DNA of 64,000 nt, taken from UBA2029 sp037447125 (GTDB lineage Bacteria; Chloroflexota; Anaerolineae; Aggregatilineales; Aggregatilineaceae). The stretch is from assembly GCA_037447125.1 (NCBI GenBank), contig JBBIHG010000001.1:124001-188000 (forward strand). Direction: 5' to 3'. Below, in pieces: positions 24,143-33,364 of this stretch (its first letter is position 1; every line of letters starts with the position of its first letter). Below the pieces are notes generated by a model. That model was not told where the DNA came from. It did not search any database and saw nothing but the letters and a program-made list of their open reading frames with translations. The position numbers and the translations under genes are program-made.

Positions 24143-25126
24143 TTAGCGGCGCAGGCTCAGCCCCAGGCGCCGACCGCGCCCATCTATGTTAAGGATGCGG
24201 GCTTTAATGGTGTCTCCTTCGCGGACGACATTTCTTGGGTGCAGGAAATGTCCTTCCGCCAACTCGGAGACGTGAATGAGTCCTTCCAGCCCATCCTCGA
24301 TGCAGGCGAACGCCCCGAAATCAACGACATTCGTGATCACGCCTTCCACGATCTGCCCTACCTGATAGCGCTCTTCAACGCTCTGCCACGGGTCCGGGCG
24401 CAGCCGCTTCAGGCTGAGGGCCACCCGCTCCTGGCCCGGATCGACGCTCATGACGTAGACATCCAGCGTGTCGCCGCGCTTGAGAACATCGCTGGGATGC
24501 CCAACGCGACCCCAGCTCAGTTCGCTGATGTGAATCAGCCCTTCCAGCCCCCCCAGGTCCACAAACACGCCAAAATCACACAGATTCGTGACCTGGCCCC
24601 GGCACACGTCTCCCGCTTGGATCGTGCTCAGGACATAGGCGCGGGTCCCCGGCTCGACCTGGGCGGCGCGCTCCGACAGTATCAGCCGGTTCTGCGCGCA
24701 GTCCAGTTCTATCACGCGAAGGCGCATGACCTCGCCGGTGTGCCTGGCCAACGCATCGTACCGCGTGCGCTCGTCAGCCATGACCGGGAATTCCAGCAAC
24801 TGGCTCGCCGGGACGAATCCCCGCAGACCGTCCCAGGCAACCAATAGCCCCCCACGATTGTGCCCGATCACTCGCAGCTCAACAGTGGCGTCCGTTTCAA
24901 GCGCGAGCTTGACCTGCTCCCAATCCGCTCGCCTGGCATCTGGCACCGCATCGGCAGCCCGCGCTTCCTCTTCACTTGCCAACGATCCGCCTTCCCAGAA
25001 CGCAATATCGTCCTGAGTTCCCCCTCCGGTGACCCCATCTTCGCCCCCGAGAAGCAACGCCTCCCAGTATGACTCATCTGGGGGAAGAGGGGGAGACATC
25101 CCGTGGTGCCGAACCTCCGGAGACAT
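24143..25126 (-). CDS. S1 RNA-binding domain protein (30S ribosomal protein S1-like, three domains)
   Basis: 327-residue protein with three S1 (OB-fold) domains, near residues 70-145, 160-230 and 245-320. The last two are canonical: GVFVDLGGLEGLIHISELSW and GAFACIEDGLEGLIHVSEL, each followed by VKARILNID/VDPGQERVALSLK-type strands. The first domain is more divergent. The N-terminal ~60 residues are acidic and disordered. It resembles short S1 proteins of Firmicutes and Chloroflexota, which help mRNA binding to the ribosome. The start at 25126 has GGGGAG 5-6 nt upstream; ATGs at 25156 and 25099 are alternatives. It is driven by a fully consensus sigma70 promoter. Confidence 0.88.
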   Translation of the reverse strand: MSPEVRHHGMSPPLPPDESYWEALLLGGEDGVTGGGTQDDIAFWEGGSLASEEEARAADAVPDARRADWEQVKLALETDATVELRVIGHNRGGLLVAWDGLRGFVPASQLLEFPVMADERTRYDALARHTGEVMRLRVIELDCAQNRLILSERAAQVEPGTRAYVLSTIQAGDVCRGQVTNLCDFGVFVDLGGLEGLIHISELSWGRVGHPSDVLKRGDTLDVYVMSVDPGQERVALSLKRLRPDPWQSVEERYQVGQIVEGVITNVVDFGAFACIEDGLEGLIHVSELAEGHFLHPRNVVREGDTIKARILNIDGRGRRLGLSLRR

Positions 25127-25219
25127 CGTCGCTCCCCTTCGCCTACCTCTCACCATCCCGGAACTGTTCTGAGCGCCGACTCATCGCTCCTTGTGAAACC
25201 CGACTCATGAAGCGTGCTC

Positions 25220-25248
25220 ATTATAGAAACGGCCCGAATCGTTGTCAA
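25220..25248 (-). promoter_or_regulatory. Perfect-consensus promoter of the S1-domain gene
   Basis: Minus strand TTGACA (25243-25248), 17-nt spacer, TATAAT (25220-25225). It matches the sigma70 consensus at all 12 positions and predicts high basal expression with a leader of about 87 nt. Confidence 0.85.
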
Positions 25249-25281
25249 ACGGGGTCACAGGAGCGAAGCGTCCGGAATCCA

Positions 25282-27294
25282 TCACTCTGGCACAGTACCC
25301 ACCTTTGTGGGCGCTTCCTGAACAACCTGCTCCCTGCTCGCCTTGCCCCGTTCTGCGATGACCTGCCGCTCCATCTCCTCGACCTGACGCGCTACCTCCT
25401 CAATCGCCACACGCTGCTTGCGATACAAGTCCGATTCGCTCATGGCCAGCCTCAGGGCCACGTCGCGCACTTTGCGGCCCTGCAGAAAGCGCATTTCGAG
25501 GATGTTGTAGAGAATCCACTCGGTAGTGGTCAGGCTTCGTTGTCCCTCTGGACGCAGATTCTCAATGGCCTGGGCCAGCACCGTTCGCAAGGCCCGCACG
25601 GGGTTCTGGTCCTCACTGTCTTCCATCTCGCGCCAGACGACGTTGAGCTTGAGCAGTTCACTTTCTGTCAGGCGAGGGCCACCCCAGTAATCGCGCAGAG
25701 CATCCTTGACCAGGTTCAGGAAGTCGGATGATGTGACCAGATCGTCGGCGGGTTCCGGCAGCGCTTCCACACGTCCATAGCGAGATAATCCGCGCAGCCG
25801 CTGCATCATATCCATCTGCGATGCCAGACCCTCCAGCACGGCAAAGACCTCGGACTGATGCTGCACGCCTTCCAGCACGCGCGCCGCCTGGCTGACGAGT
25901 GCGGTGAACGCCTCCTGCTCCTCGGTGCTCAGATCAGGCTGTGGCGCGCGCGCCCACACGCCCAGCACCCCCAGGATAGAAGGGTGCACGCCGTTCTCAG
26001 CAACCGACAATCTGCGGAGGGGCACCAGCCAGAACGATCGCCAGAGATAGAAGTCGCCCTGGCGTGGCAGGCCTGCGACGACGCCCCCTGGCTCAAGCCC
26101 ATCCTCCTCGCCAATACGGGAAAACTCCTCCGAGGTCAGCGCTTCAGAGGAGGGCGCCAGCTCACCCACCATCTGCACCAGCCGCGCCCCCTCGGCCTCC
26201 TTCTGGGCCACAAAAGCCGTCGGGACTCGCAGATTGTCGCAGATGGCCGCCAGAATAGACTCCAGCAATTGAGCGGCGTCCGCCGGAGTTAGCAGGCGAT
26301 CGCTAAGCCGCTGAATCCACTGCGCTCGTTGTTGATCCTGGGTGTAGATCAACCAGCGCTGCAGGACAGGCAGTATTAGGGTGATGGACCACTGCAGGAA
26401 GAGCACAGTGGCTACTGCCGCGAACGGCATGAACGTATCCCCATCCAGACCCAGCACATTGGACACGCGGGGCACGAACAAAACCACGGCCAGCACAGCC
26501 GCGCCCGTGAGCGGTCCGCGCAGCATAAACTCCATGAGCTGCGCTTTCACCACTCGGTCTGGTCGCTCTGATCCAAAGAACGAGAGAGGATAGGCCAGGA
26601 ACACCAACATGAGCATCAAGATCATGTTCGCCACGTTGAGCACGATCAGGAGGGCCGTGTCGCGCTCGACGCTCACCTGCCCCAGCAGCGAGTAAGGGAA
26701 GATGCCCCACGCTGGAGCCAGAAACACGACGAGGAGATAGGTCATACGGCGCTGAGTGTACCGGGTCAGGCAACGCTGCCGGGCTCGGATGACGTTGACC
26801 ATCGCGAAGGTCGCAGCAAGCAGCAGGAAGATCACGTAGAAGGGAAAGGCCGGTCCGGCAGGCAGATAGGGAATCTCGGGCGTGAGCGGTGCAGAGATGA
26901 CATGGTCGGTGAACAGCGCCAGCAGCATGAAGGCCAAGCCCAGGACATACGACAGGCGGACGGCCGCCCGGCGCCGGCCTCGCGATGGCCGCCCCGTAGT
27001 GGCCAGCAGCGCATCGGACAGATGCAGCAGGGTCGCTGGCACAAAGGCGATGCCGATCCACTGGAAGCGCAGCCAGACCGCCAGGTACTCCTCGCCAGGA
27101 TCGAGCGCGATGAAGACATCGCCTAGAAAAGCGAATACAACGCACAGCAGCACGAGACTGGATGTCCGCGTTACCCGCTCGCGCGTATTGCGAACAAGGT
27201 TATAGAGCAGAATCGAAACAGCCACGATGACGATCGTGGTGGTCAGGGTCTCATTGGTCAGCTCCAATACAGCGAGGAGTTCCCGTGAGTTCAT
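25282..27294 (-). CDS. Multi-TM sensor with GAF domain and C-terminal HTH-like segment
   Basis: 670-residue membrane protein. The first ~240 residues form seven TM segments resembling the 7TM sensor module of some histidine kinases; two more TM segments follow to about residue 312. Residues about 330-490 look like a GAF domain (LLESILAAICDNLRVPTAFVAQ entry helix, split as LLESILAAICDNLRV and PTAFVAQ). The last ~170 residues are helical and contain a helix-turn-helix-like stretch (LQGRKVRDVALRLAMSESDL near 605) followed by a charged coiled coil. There is no H-box, HATPase, GGDEF or other output motif. It therefore looks like a membrane-tethered regulator, but DNA binding is only inferred from the HTH pattern. 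It lies 24 bp after the GNAT gene and is probably co-transcribed with it. Confidence 0.75.
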   Translation of the reverse strand: MNSRELLAVLELTNETLTTTIVIVAVSILLYNLVRNTRERVTRTSSLVLLCVVFAFLGDVFIALDPGEEYLAVWLRFQWIGIAFVPATLLHLSDALLATTGRPSRGRRRAAVRLSYVLGLAFMLLALFTDHVISAPLTPEIPYLPAGPAFPFYVIFLLLAATFAMVNVIRARQRCLTRYTQRRMTYLLVVFLAPAWGIFPYSLLGQVSVERDTALLIVLNVANMILMLMLVFLAYPLSFFGSERPDRVVKAQLMEFMLRGPLTGAAVLAVVLFVPRVSNVLGLDGDTFMPFAAVATVLFLQWSITLILPVLQRWLIYTQDQQRAQWIQRLSDRLLTPADAAQLLESILAAICDNLRVPTAFVAQKEAEGARLVQMVGELAPSSEALTSEEFSRIGEEDGLEPGGVVAGLPRQGDFYLWRSFWLVPLRRLSVAENGVHPSILGVLGVWARAPQPDLSTEEQEAFTALVSQAARVLEGVQHQSEVFAVLEGLASQMDMMQRLRGLSRYGRVEALPEPADDLVTSSDFLNLVKDALRDYWGGPRLTESELLKLNVVWREMEDSEDQNPVRALRTVLAQAIENLRPEGQRSLTTTEWILYNILEMRFLQGRKVRDVALRLAMSESDLYRKQRVAIEEVARQVEEMERQVIAERGKASREQVVQEAPTKVGTVPE

Positions 27295-27318
27295 TTTCAG
27301 CCGTTTCCTCGTCTGCCG

Positions 27319-27876
27319 CTAACGAAGGTTCTTGGTGAAGAAGATGGCAATGTCCTGGTTCGAGAAGTAGTGGTCGTTGTAGCCGCAGAACACGAGGCCG
27401 TTGGCCTGGGCGAAGCTGATCGCCGGATAGTTCTTCGTCTGCACGGCGAGCATCAGATGGCGCACGCCGCGATCATGCGCGTGCTTTCCCGCCTGCTCTA
27501 ACAGAGCGCTGCCGATCTTATGCCGGCGAAAAGGGGCGTTGACGACGAGGTCTTCAACCCACGCTCCCTGTTCCCCTGGCCTGATGCGCACATTGACATA
27601 CCCCAGGATGACACCTTCGGCGAGGGCAACCAGGAAGCAGTCTCGCTGGCGCCACAGGTGTAGGAGGGATTCCGCCGTCCGAGGGTACTCAACGGCCACC
27701 ATGCGGGGCAAACGCACCGAGCGAAAGCGCACCGCTATTTCGCCGCGCTCGTCGCGAACATCCATCTGCCACACGTGATCGCTCAGATACGAGCGCTCAA
27801 TGGCAAGGCACTCGGCCAACTCTTCCTCCGAGTGCAGTTCGCGTACAGTGAACTGGCTGCGCGGTGTGCTCATCAT
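27319..27876 (-). CDS. GNAT-family N-acetyltransferase
   Basis: 185-residue acyl-CoA-dependent acetyltransferase. Motif A is seen as VEDLVVNAPFRRHKIGSALL (R-R-H-K-I-G matching the Q/RxxGxG/A pyrophosphate loop) near residues 106-125, with AISFAQANGLVFCGYND forming the C-terminal motif B. The N-terminal 40 residues carry the variable substrate half. The substrate (a small molecule or protein amino group) cannot be named. Start at 27876 or the next ATG at 27873. It is divergent from cmk across 154 bp and is followed by the 7TM-GAF gene. Confidence 0.88.
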   Translation of the reverse strand: MMSTPRSQFTVRELHSEEELAECLAIERSYLSDHVWQMDVRDERGEIAVRFRSVRLPRMVAVEYPRTAESLLHLWRQRDCFLVALAEGVILGYVNVRIRPGEQGAWVEDLVVNAPFRRHKIGSALLEQAGKHAHDRGVRHLMLAVQTKNYPAISFAQANGLVFCGYNDHYFSNQDIAIFFTKNLR

Positions 27877-27981
27877 AGCTGCATTCTACCCAACACCGGG
27901 GCACCGCCGCAATCGCGGCGCCAGTCTCTTGGGTCAAGTGAGTTCGGGCCATGAGCAATTCGCGGCAGGTTCGCTGTGCGG

Positions 27982-27987
27982 TATAGT
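27982..27987 (+). promoter_or_regulatory. Putative -10 box of cmk
   Basis: TATAGT with a poor -35 (TTCGCG) 17 nt upstream. It precedes the TTG start of cmk by about 44 nt. Confidence 0.4.
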
Positions 27988-28030
27988 AGTAAGGAGCGCG
28001 CCGGACGGACTTCAGCGGAGACAGATCGCA

Positions 28031-28756
28031 TTGGCTCTGCCAAGCACAATCGCCATTGATGGACCCGCCAGTTCTGGCAAGAGCAGTATATCATTCGCCC
28101 TCGCCCAGCGACTGGGCTACCTTTTCGTGGACACTGGTGCCTTCTACCGGGCCATCACTCTGCTGGCCCTGCGCGCCCGCCTGGACCCGGCCAGCGCCGG
28201 GCAGGTGGCTGCCCTGGCTCGCAGTGTGGCGCTGGACATGACCCGCGACATGGGCAGCGACGGACGGCAGTACACCCTGTTGGCGAATGGTGAGGACGTG
28301 ACCTGGGATATCCACTCCCCGCAGGTTGATGCTCACGTCTCAGTGGTGGCGGCTAATCCCGGTGTGCGCCAGGCAATGCTGGCCATCCAGCGGCAATTAG
28401 GCGCCCGTGGCCGCGTGATCATGGCCGGGCGCGACATCGGCACCGTCGTGTTGCCCGATGCCGACCTCAAAATATACATTGACGCCAGCCTGGAGAAGCG
28501 CGCGGAGCGCCGCTACAATCAGCGAATCAACAATGGCGAAGCAGCGGATCTGGGCCAGATTCGTGAGGGGTTGCGCCAGCGAGATACCCTCGACAGCGAG
28601 CGAGAAACTGCACCACTCCTGAGAGCGCCGGACGCAGTCTACCTCGACACCACAAAACTGTCGCTCGAACAGAGTGTTGAGGCCGCCTACCAGATTGTTG
28701 TTGCGTGGGACAAGCTTCAGTCCACACGGGCGGGCAAAACCGCGAGCCAGCCCTGA
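28031..28756 (+). CDS. cmk: Cytidylate kinase
   Basis: 241-residue (d)CMP kinase that makes (d)CDP from (d)CMP and ATP. P-loop GPASSGKSS near residue 10, the CMP-binding YLFVDTGAFYRAITLLAL block near 28, GRDIGTVVLPDADLKIYID near 136 and the LID region KRAERRYNQR near 155 with RDTLDSERETAPL near 185. All match CMK. The only start consistent with the family N-terminus (ALPSTIAIDGP) is a TTG at 28031, with GGAG 11 nt upstream. The next gene, comEC, is 69 bp downstream on the same strand. Confidence 0.93.
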   Translation: MALPSTIAIDGPASSGKSSISFALAQRLGYLFVDTGAFYRAITLLALRARLDPASAGQVAALARSVALDMTRDMGSDGRQYTLLANGEDVTWDIHSPQVDAHVSVVAANPGVRQAMLAIQRQLGARGRVIMAGRDIGTVVLPDADLKIYIDASLEKRAERRYNQRINNGEAADLGQIREGLRQRDTLDSERETAPLLRAPDAVYLDTTKLSLEQSVEAAYQIVVAWDKLQSTRAGKTASQP

Positions 28757-28825
28757 CCGACTCGCGGCATGACAGCAACAGCTTGAGGCTGGACAAAGCA
28801 CACTGCCGAGACGAGGGTCGCGCCC

Positions 28826-31195
28826 ATGACTCTGGTCTATCTCGTAGTCGCTTGGGCGGCAGGCATCCTTGTCGCCCGGACCATGCAGCTAGGCGTCGAG
28901 GCCTGGCTGGCCGGTGGAGCCATCTGCCTGCTGCTAGCCACGGCCTTGCGAGCAGAGCGCCTGCTACGCCTGGTGCTCATCCTGGCGGCGACCTTCGCCG
29001 TTGGCGCAGCGCGCCAGACCTGGCACCAGCGCCCGCCCGCTGCCGATCACATCTCGCACCACGTCGACTCTGGCTTCGTGACCATCGTCGGCGTAGTCGT
29101 CCGCACGCCAGAGATTCGTGAGAACTTCGTCAACCTGACGGTCCAGGTAGAGACTCTCACCACCCCAAGTGGCACCGGGCGTGTACAGGGCCTGATCCTG
29201 GCCCAGGCTCCGCGCTACGGTGATTACGCCTTTGGGGATCGCGTCCGCGTGGCCGGTAGCCTGCTCGCGCCACCGGAGTTCGACACTTTCTCCTATCGCG
29301 ACTACCTGGCCCGGCGCGGGGTGTACGCCATTGTGCCCAACGCGAGGGTAGACCGTCTGGCCAGCCGGCAGGGGAATCGCTGGGCGCAAGCCCTCTTCGA
29401 TCTGCGCGACGACGCCCGCCAGACCCTCGATCGCCTTCTGCCAAGCCCCGAAGCGCCGCTGCTCGCCGGCATTCTGCTCGGCATTGACGACGAGCTGCCG
29501 CGCAATATCCAGGACGCTTTTGATCGGACGGGCACCACGCACGTGATCGCCATCTCTGGCTCCAACATGATCATCATCATGAAGGTCACCCTGAGCCTGC
29601 TGACGCCCCTGCTGGGCATCCGCCGAGGGCGCTTGGCAACAGTGGGCAGCGTGGCCATCTACACGGCGTTCGTCGGCGGCGACCCCGCGGTAGTGCGCGC
29701 CGGACTCATGGGCTGCCTGGCGCTATTCGCCGCCCAGACGGGGCGCCGATCGCACGGCGTCACATCCCTGGCCTTCGCCATCTGGCTCATGTCGCTGCAC
29801 AACCCTGCCGTCCTGTGGGACATCGGCTTCCAGCTTAGCGCCGCCGCCACTGCGAGCCTGGTCCTGCTCGGAGATGACTTCACCTGCGCCCTTGAGGCCG
29901 TGCTTCGCCTGCTGTTCTCAAGCGACACAGTCCGCAAGGTCACAGGCTGGCTGACGGAGCCAGTAGCCATCAGCCTGGCGGCCCAGGTGGGGACCACACC
30001 GCTGGCCATGATCTACTTCGAGCGCGTCTCGGTCGCCGCGCTATTCGCCAACGTGCTGGTGGTGCCCGTCCAGGCGTACATCATGGTCTTCGGCTGGCTG
30101 GCACTTGTCGGGGGCATGGTCGCCCAGCCGCTGGGAGATGTTCTGGCCTGGGGGGCGTGGCTCCCCCTGGCCTATACGCTCGCCGTCGTGCGGCGGTTGG
30201 CGGAGATCTCGTGGGCCTCGGTCAGTGTCTCTGTCGCACCTTCGGCGGTGTGGGGCTTCTACCTGCTGTTCTTCGCCGCTGGCTGGTTGCGCCTGATGCA
30301 TCCCGAGGACCGGGCGAGCTTTCTGACCGGTCTGCGCCGCCGCCTGAAGACTGGAACCGCACTCGTGGCGACTGGCACAGTATGTGTGGCGGTGTGGTAT
30401 TCGGCTCTGACCCAGCCCGACGGCAAGGTTCATGTCTGGTTCCTGGATATCGGGCATGGTCACGCGGTGCTGGTCCAGTCTCCTCGCGGCACGCAGATTC
30501 TGATCGACGGAGGGCCGAATCCGAGCCGCCTTCGCCAGGCGGTTGGCGACGCTTTGCCAGCCTGGGATCGCGCGCTCGATCTGGTGATCGTCACCCAGCC
30601 CACCTCGTCGGCGATGGGGGCGCTGCCCGCACTATTGGCCCACTACGAGACCGGCCTCGTTGCTACCAACGGTCAGAGTCTGGATGGCCAGGAGGTCAGG
30701 GCGCTCGCCGACCGTCTCGCTGGCAAGGGCATTCCGACGCTCGCGCTGGCAGCGGGTCAACGGATTGTCACCGATGACGGGTTGGCCATTGACGTTCTGC
30801 ATCCGCCTGGCGCGCCCACCGATCACGACGATCCGGGTGATGTTGCCCTGGTACTGCGCATCACCTACGGTCAGGCCGCGTTTCTCATCGGGCCAGGCTT
30901 ATCGGCTGGTGCGGCAAGCGCATTGCTGGATTCCGGGGAGTATCTGGGCAGCACGGTTGCCTTGCTGCCGGCGCACGGCGGGGCCAGGAGCAATCCTCCC
31001 GAATTCCTCTCCGCTGTGCATCCGCAGATAGCGGTAGTGATGGCTGGCGCAGGCAATCGCCAGGGGCTACCCTCGCGCGAGACGCTCGAACGCCTGGAAG
31101 CAACCGGCACGCCGCTCTATCGCACTGACCGGCACAGCACCATCGAGTTCGTCACTGATGGGGAGATGCTGGCGATCTATCCGGACACCGAGTAG
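28826..31195 (+). CDS. comEC: ComEC/Rec2-family protein with degenerate beta-lactamase domain
   Basis: 789-residue membrane protein of the DNA-uptake channel family. N-terminal TM segments, an OB-like soluble domain (about 70-170, DUF4131), then the competence core with FDRTGTTHVIAISGSNMIII near 230 and about eight TM segments (ending near 510). The C-terminal ~260 residues have the metallo-beta-lactamase fold (VWFLDIGHGHAVLVQSPRG, then ILIDGG), but the metal-binding motif is lost: where ComEC proteins usually show SHxDxDH the sequence reads VTQPTSSAMGAL, and the later GHHGS-like block is PAHGGARSN. The transport part looks intact, so a role in DNA uptake is plausible but the domain is unlikely to be a nuclease. 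The stop lies within the 3' end of convergent ppk1. Confidence 0.88.
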   Translation: MTLVYLVVAWAAGILVARTMQLGVEAWLAGGAICLLLATALRAERLLRLVLILAATFAVGAARQTWHQRPPAADHISHHVDSGFVTIVGVVVRTPEIRENFVNLTVQVETLTTPSGTGRVQGLILAQAPRYGDYAFGDRVRVAGSLLAPPEFDTFSYRDYLARRGVYAIVPNARVDRLASRQGNRWAQALFDLRDDARQTLDRLLPSPEAPLLAGILLGIDDELPRNIQDAFDRTGTTHVIAISGSNMIIIMKVTLSLLTPLLGIRRGRLATVGSVAIYTAFVGGDPAVVRAGLMGCLALFAAQTGRRSHGVTSLAFAIWLMSLHNPAVLWDIGFQLSAAATASLVLLGDDFTCALEAVLRLLFSSDTVRKVTGWLTEPVAISLAAQVGTTPLAMIYFERVSVAALFANVLVVPVQAYIMVFGWLALVGGMVAQPLGDVLAWGAWLPLAYTLAVVRRLAEISWASVSVSVAPSAVWGFYLLFFAAGWLRLMHPEDRASFLTGLRRRLKTGTALVATGTVCVAVWYSALTQPDGKVHVWFLDIGHGHAVLVQSPRGTQILIDGGPNPSRLRQAVGDALPAWDRALDLVIVTQPTSSAMGALPALLAHYETGLVATNGQSLDGQEVRALADRLAGKGIPTLALAAGQRIVTDDGLAIDVLHPPGAPTDHDDPGDVALVLRITYGQAAFLIGPGLSAGAASALLDSGEYLGSTVALLPAHGGARSNPPEFLSAVHPQIAVVMAGAGNRQGLPSRETLERLEATGTPLYRTDRHSTIEFVTDGEMLAIYPDTE

Positions 31196-33309
31196 CCAGA
31201 CCGCGCCCTCTCCATAAACCAGGCCTGGCTGTCAACGGCGGGCGCACCATCAGCGGGCGCGAGCCGCCTGTACGTCCCGTCTGGCTGCAATTCGCGCGCC
31301 TTCACATTGTCCATCATCGAGACGCGCAGCACTTCGTCAAAAAGCCGGGCCTTGATCTGCTCGTCCTCTACCGGGAAAACAGTCTCCACACGCCGATCCA
31401 GGTTGCGCGGCATGAGGTCAGCGCTACCCATGTAGATATCGGGGCTACCACCGTTGGCGAAGTAGTAGATGCGCGGGTGTTCCAGGAACCTCCCGACCAC
31501 GCTGGTGACGCGGATGTTCTCGCTGATGTCCTGGAGGCCGGGGCGCAGACAGCAAATGCCGCGCACGAGGAGATCAGTCTGAACACCGGCCATGGAAGCT
31601 TCATAGAGCAACCGGATCAGCTTGGCATCTACCAATGCGTTCATCTTCAGGATCATGCGCGCTTCGCGCCCTGCCCTGGCATGGTCAATCTCCCGGCGGA
31701 TCAACTGCTCAAAGCGCTCGCGCAGATGTTCCGGGGCCACCAACAGCTTGTGGTAAGTTGCCCCAGGGGCGTAGCCCGTCAGGCGGTTAAACAGCTCACT
31801 GGCGTCTGTTCCGATGTCCGGACGGCTGGTCAGCAGCCCGATATCCGTGTAAATGCGCGCGGTCGTCGCGTTGTAGTTGCCGGTGCTCAGGTGCACGTAG
31901 CGCCGCAGGCCGTCGTCCTCGCGGCGGACCACGAGCGCCACCTTGCAGTGCGTCTTCAGCCCGACCAGACCGTACACGACATGCACGCCCTGCGCCTCTA
32001 GCTTGCGCGCCCAGACGATGTTGTTCTCCTCGTCGAAGCGCGCTTTCAACTCGACCAGCACAGCCACCTGTTTGCCGTTCTCCTGGGCCTCGAGCAGTGC
32101 GCTCACGATAGGTGAATTGCTGCCCACCCGGTACAGTGTAGTCTTGATGGCCAGCACCTTAGGATCGTGGGCGGCCTGGCGGAAGAACTGGACAACCGGC
32201 AGAAACGAGTCGTAGGGATGGTAGAGCATCACATCCTGTTCGCGCACCACCGAGAAAATGTCGTCATCCCTGTTCAGAACATCCGGTATGACCGGGATGT
32301 ATGGCGTCTCGCGCAGAGCAGGCACGTCAATGCTGGCCAGCTCGAATAACTGGCTCAGCCCTAGCGGCCCAGGCGACTGGTAGATGTCGGTGCGATCGAT
32401 GTTGAGATGCCCTTTGAGGAGATCCAGCAGGTGCTGAGGCATGTTTTCGGGCACCTCCAGGCGCACGACGCGCCCGAAGCGCCGCTGGCGCACGCCGGCC
32501 TCGATTGTCTCCAGCAGGTCAGAGGCCTCGTCCTCGGCGATCTCCATATCGGCATTGCGCGTCACGCGGAATGGACAGGCTTCCAGAATCTGGCTCCCCG
32601 GAAAGAGAGTGGTCAGGTTGGCGGCGATGATCTCTTCCAGGAACACGAACTGTTTCTGTTTGCCAACCCGCGCATCAGTATAGCGGCGAACGATCTCATG
32701 CACGGGAATCAGACGCGGCAGCACTTGAGGCACCTTCAGCCGCGCGAACCGCTGCTGCTGGTTATGGTTTTGCAGCAGAATAGCCAAGTTGAGGCTCAGA
32801 TTCGAGATGAAGGGAAACGGGCGACCGGGATCAACTGCCAGGGGAGTGAGCACAGGGAAGACCTCACTCTCGAAGAACGAGCGCAGCGCCCGTTTGTGCT
32901 TTTCTGGCAGGCTGTCATATGCCGTAACGTCGATCTTGTGCTCGCGCAGCTTGGGCAGTATGTCCTCGTGCAGACAGCGGGACTGCGTTTCCAGCATCGG
33001 CAGCAGGCGCTTGCGGATGGCCGTTAGCTCTTGGGAGGGAGTCAGTCCGTCGGGCGGCGTCTCGGCCACACCGGCTGCAATCTGCTCGCGCAAACCGGAT
33101 ACCCGGATCATGAAGAACTCGTCCAAATTGTTAGCGAAGATCGCCAGGAACTTCACGCGCTCCAGCAATGGAACTGCGGGATCAAGCGCCTCTTCGAGAA
33201 CCCGGTGGTTGAACTCCAACGTGCTGAGCTCGCGGTTGATATAAAGCTTCGGGTCTCGCAGGTCCGGCAGCGAAGGCGTTTCCCGGTCAACATCCCTAGA
33301 CTCGCCCAT
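31177..33309 (-). CDS. ppk1: Polyphosphate kinase 1
   Basis: 710-residue PPK1, which reversibly transfers the ATP gamma-phosphate to inorganic polyphosphate. The four-domain order is complete: N-terminal helical domain (LYINRELSTLEFNHRVLEEA), head domain, and two phospholipase-D-like catalytic domains. The autophosphorylated His lies in GLVGLKTHCKVALVVRR near residue 450, and YFANGGSPDIYMGSADLMPR near 585 holds the second-site residues. An extended -10 (TGCTATACT) lies 47-55 bp upstream of the start. The last 19 bp overlap the end of comEC on the opposite strand. Polyphosphate and the H+-pyrophosphatase at 58-60 kb together indicate active phosphoanhydride metabolism. Confidence 0.97.
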   Translation of the reverse strand: MGESRDVDRETPSLPDLRDPKLYINRELSTLEFNHRVLEEALDPAVPLLERVKFLAIFANNLDEFFMIRVSGLREQIAAGVAETPPDGLTPSQELTAIRKRLLPMLETQSRCLHEDILPKLREHKIDVTAYDSLPEKHKRALRSFFESEVFPVLTPLAVDPGRPFPFISNLSLNLAILLQNHNQQQRFARLKVPQVLPRLIPVHEIVRRYTDARVGKQKQFVFLEEIIAANLTTLFPGSQILEACPFRVTRNADMEIAEDEASDLLETIEAGVRQRRFGRVVRLEVPENMPQHLLDLLKGHLNIDRTDIYQSPGPLGLSQLFELASIDVPALRETPYIPVIPDVLNRDDDIFSVVREQDVMLYHPYDSFLPVVQFFRQAAHDPKVLAIKTTLYRVGSNSPIVSALLEAQENGKQVAVLVELKARFDEENNIVWARKLEAQGVHVVYGLVGLKTHCKVALVVRREDDGLRRYVHLSTGNYNATTARIYTDIGLLTSRPDIGTDASELFNRLTGYAPGATYHKLLVAPEHLRERFEQLIRREIDHARAGREARMILKMNALVDAKLIRLLYEASMAGVQTDLLVRGICCLRPGLQDISENIRVTSVVGRFLEHPRIYYFANGGSPDIYMGSADLMPRNLDRRVETVFPVEDEQIKARLFDEVLRVSMMDNVKARELQPDGTYRRLAPADGAPAVDSQAWFMERARSGYSVSG

Positions 33310-33355
33310 ATATGACCCCGTGTCGCGGCGTTAGGTGCAGTTGCTCTCGCCATGG

Positions 33356-33364
33356 AGTATAGCA
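33356..33364 (-). promoter_or_regulatory. Extended -10 promoter of ppk1
   Basis: Minus strand TGCTATACT; no clear -35. Predicted start about 40 nt before the ppk1 ATG. Confidence 0.5.

Noticed and set aside
23138..24847. Plus-strand open frame of 569 codons across the LolD-like and S1 genes
   Set aside because: It crosses two well-supported minus-strand genes and an intergenic promoter; it is antisense shadow of GC-rich coding DNA.
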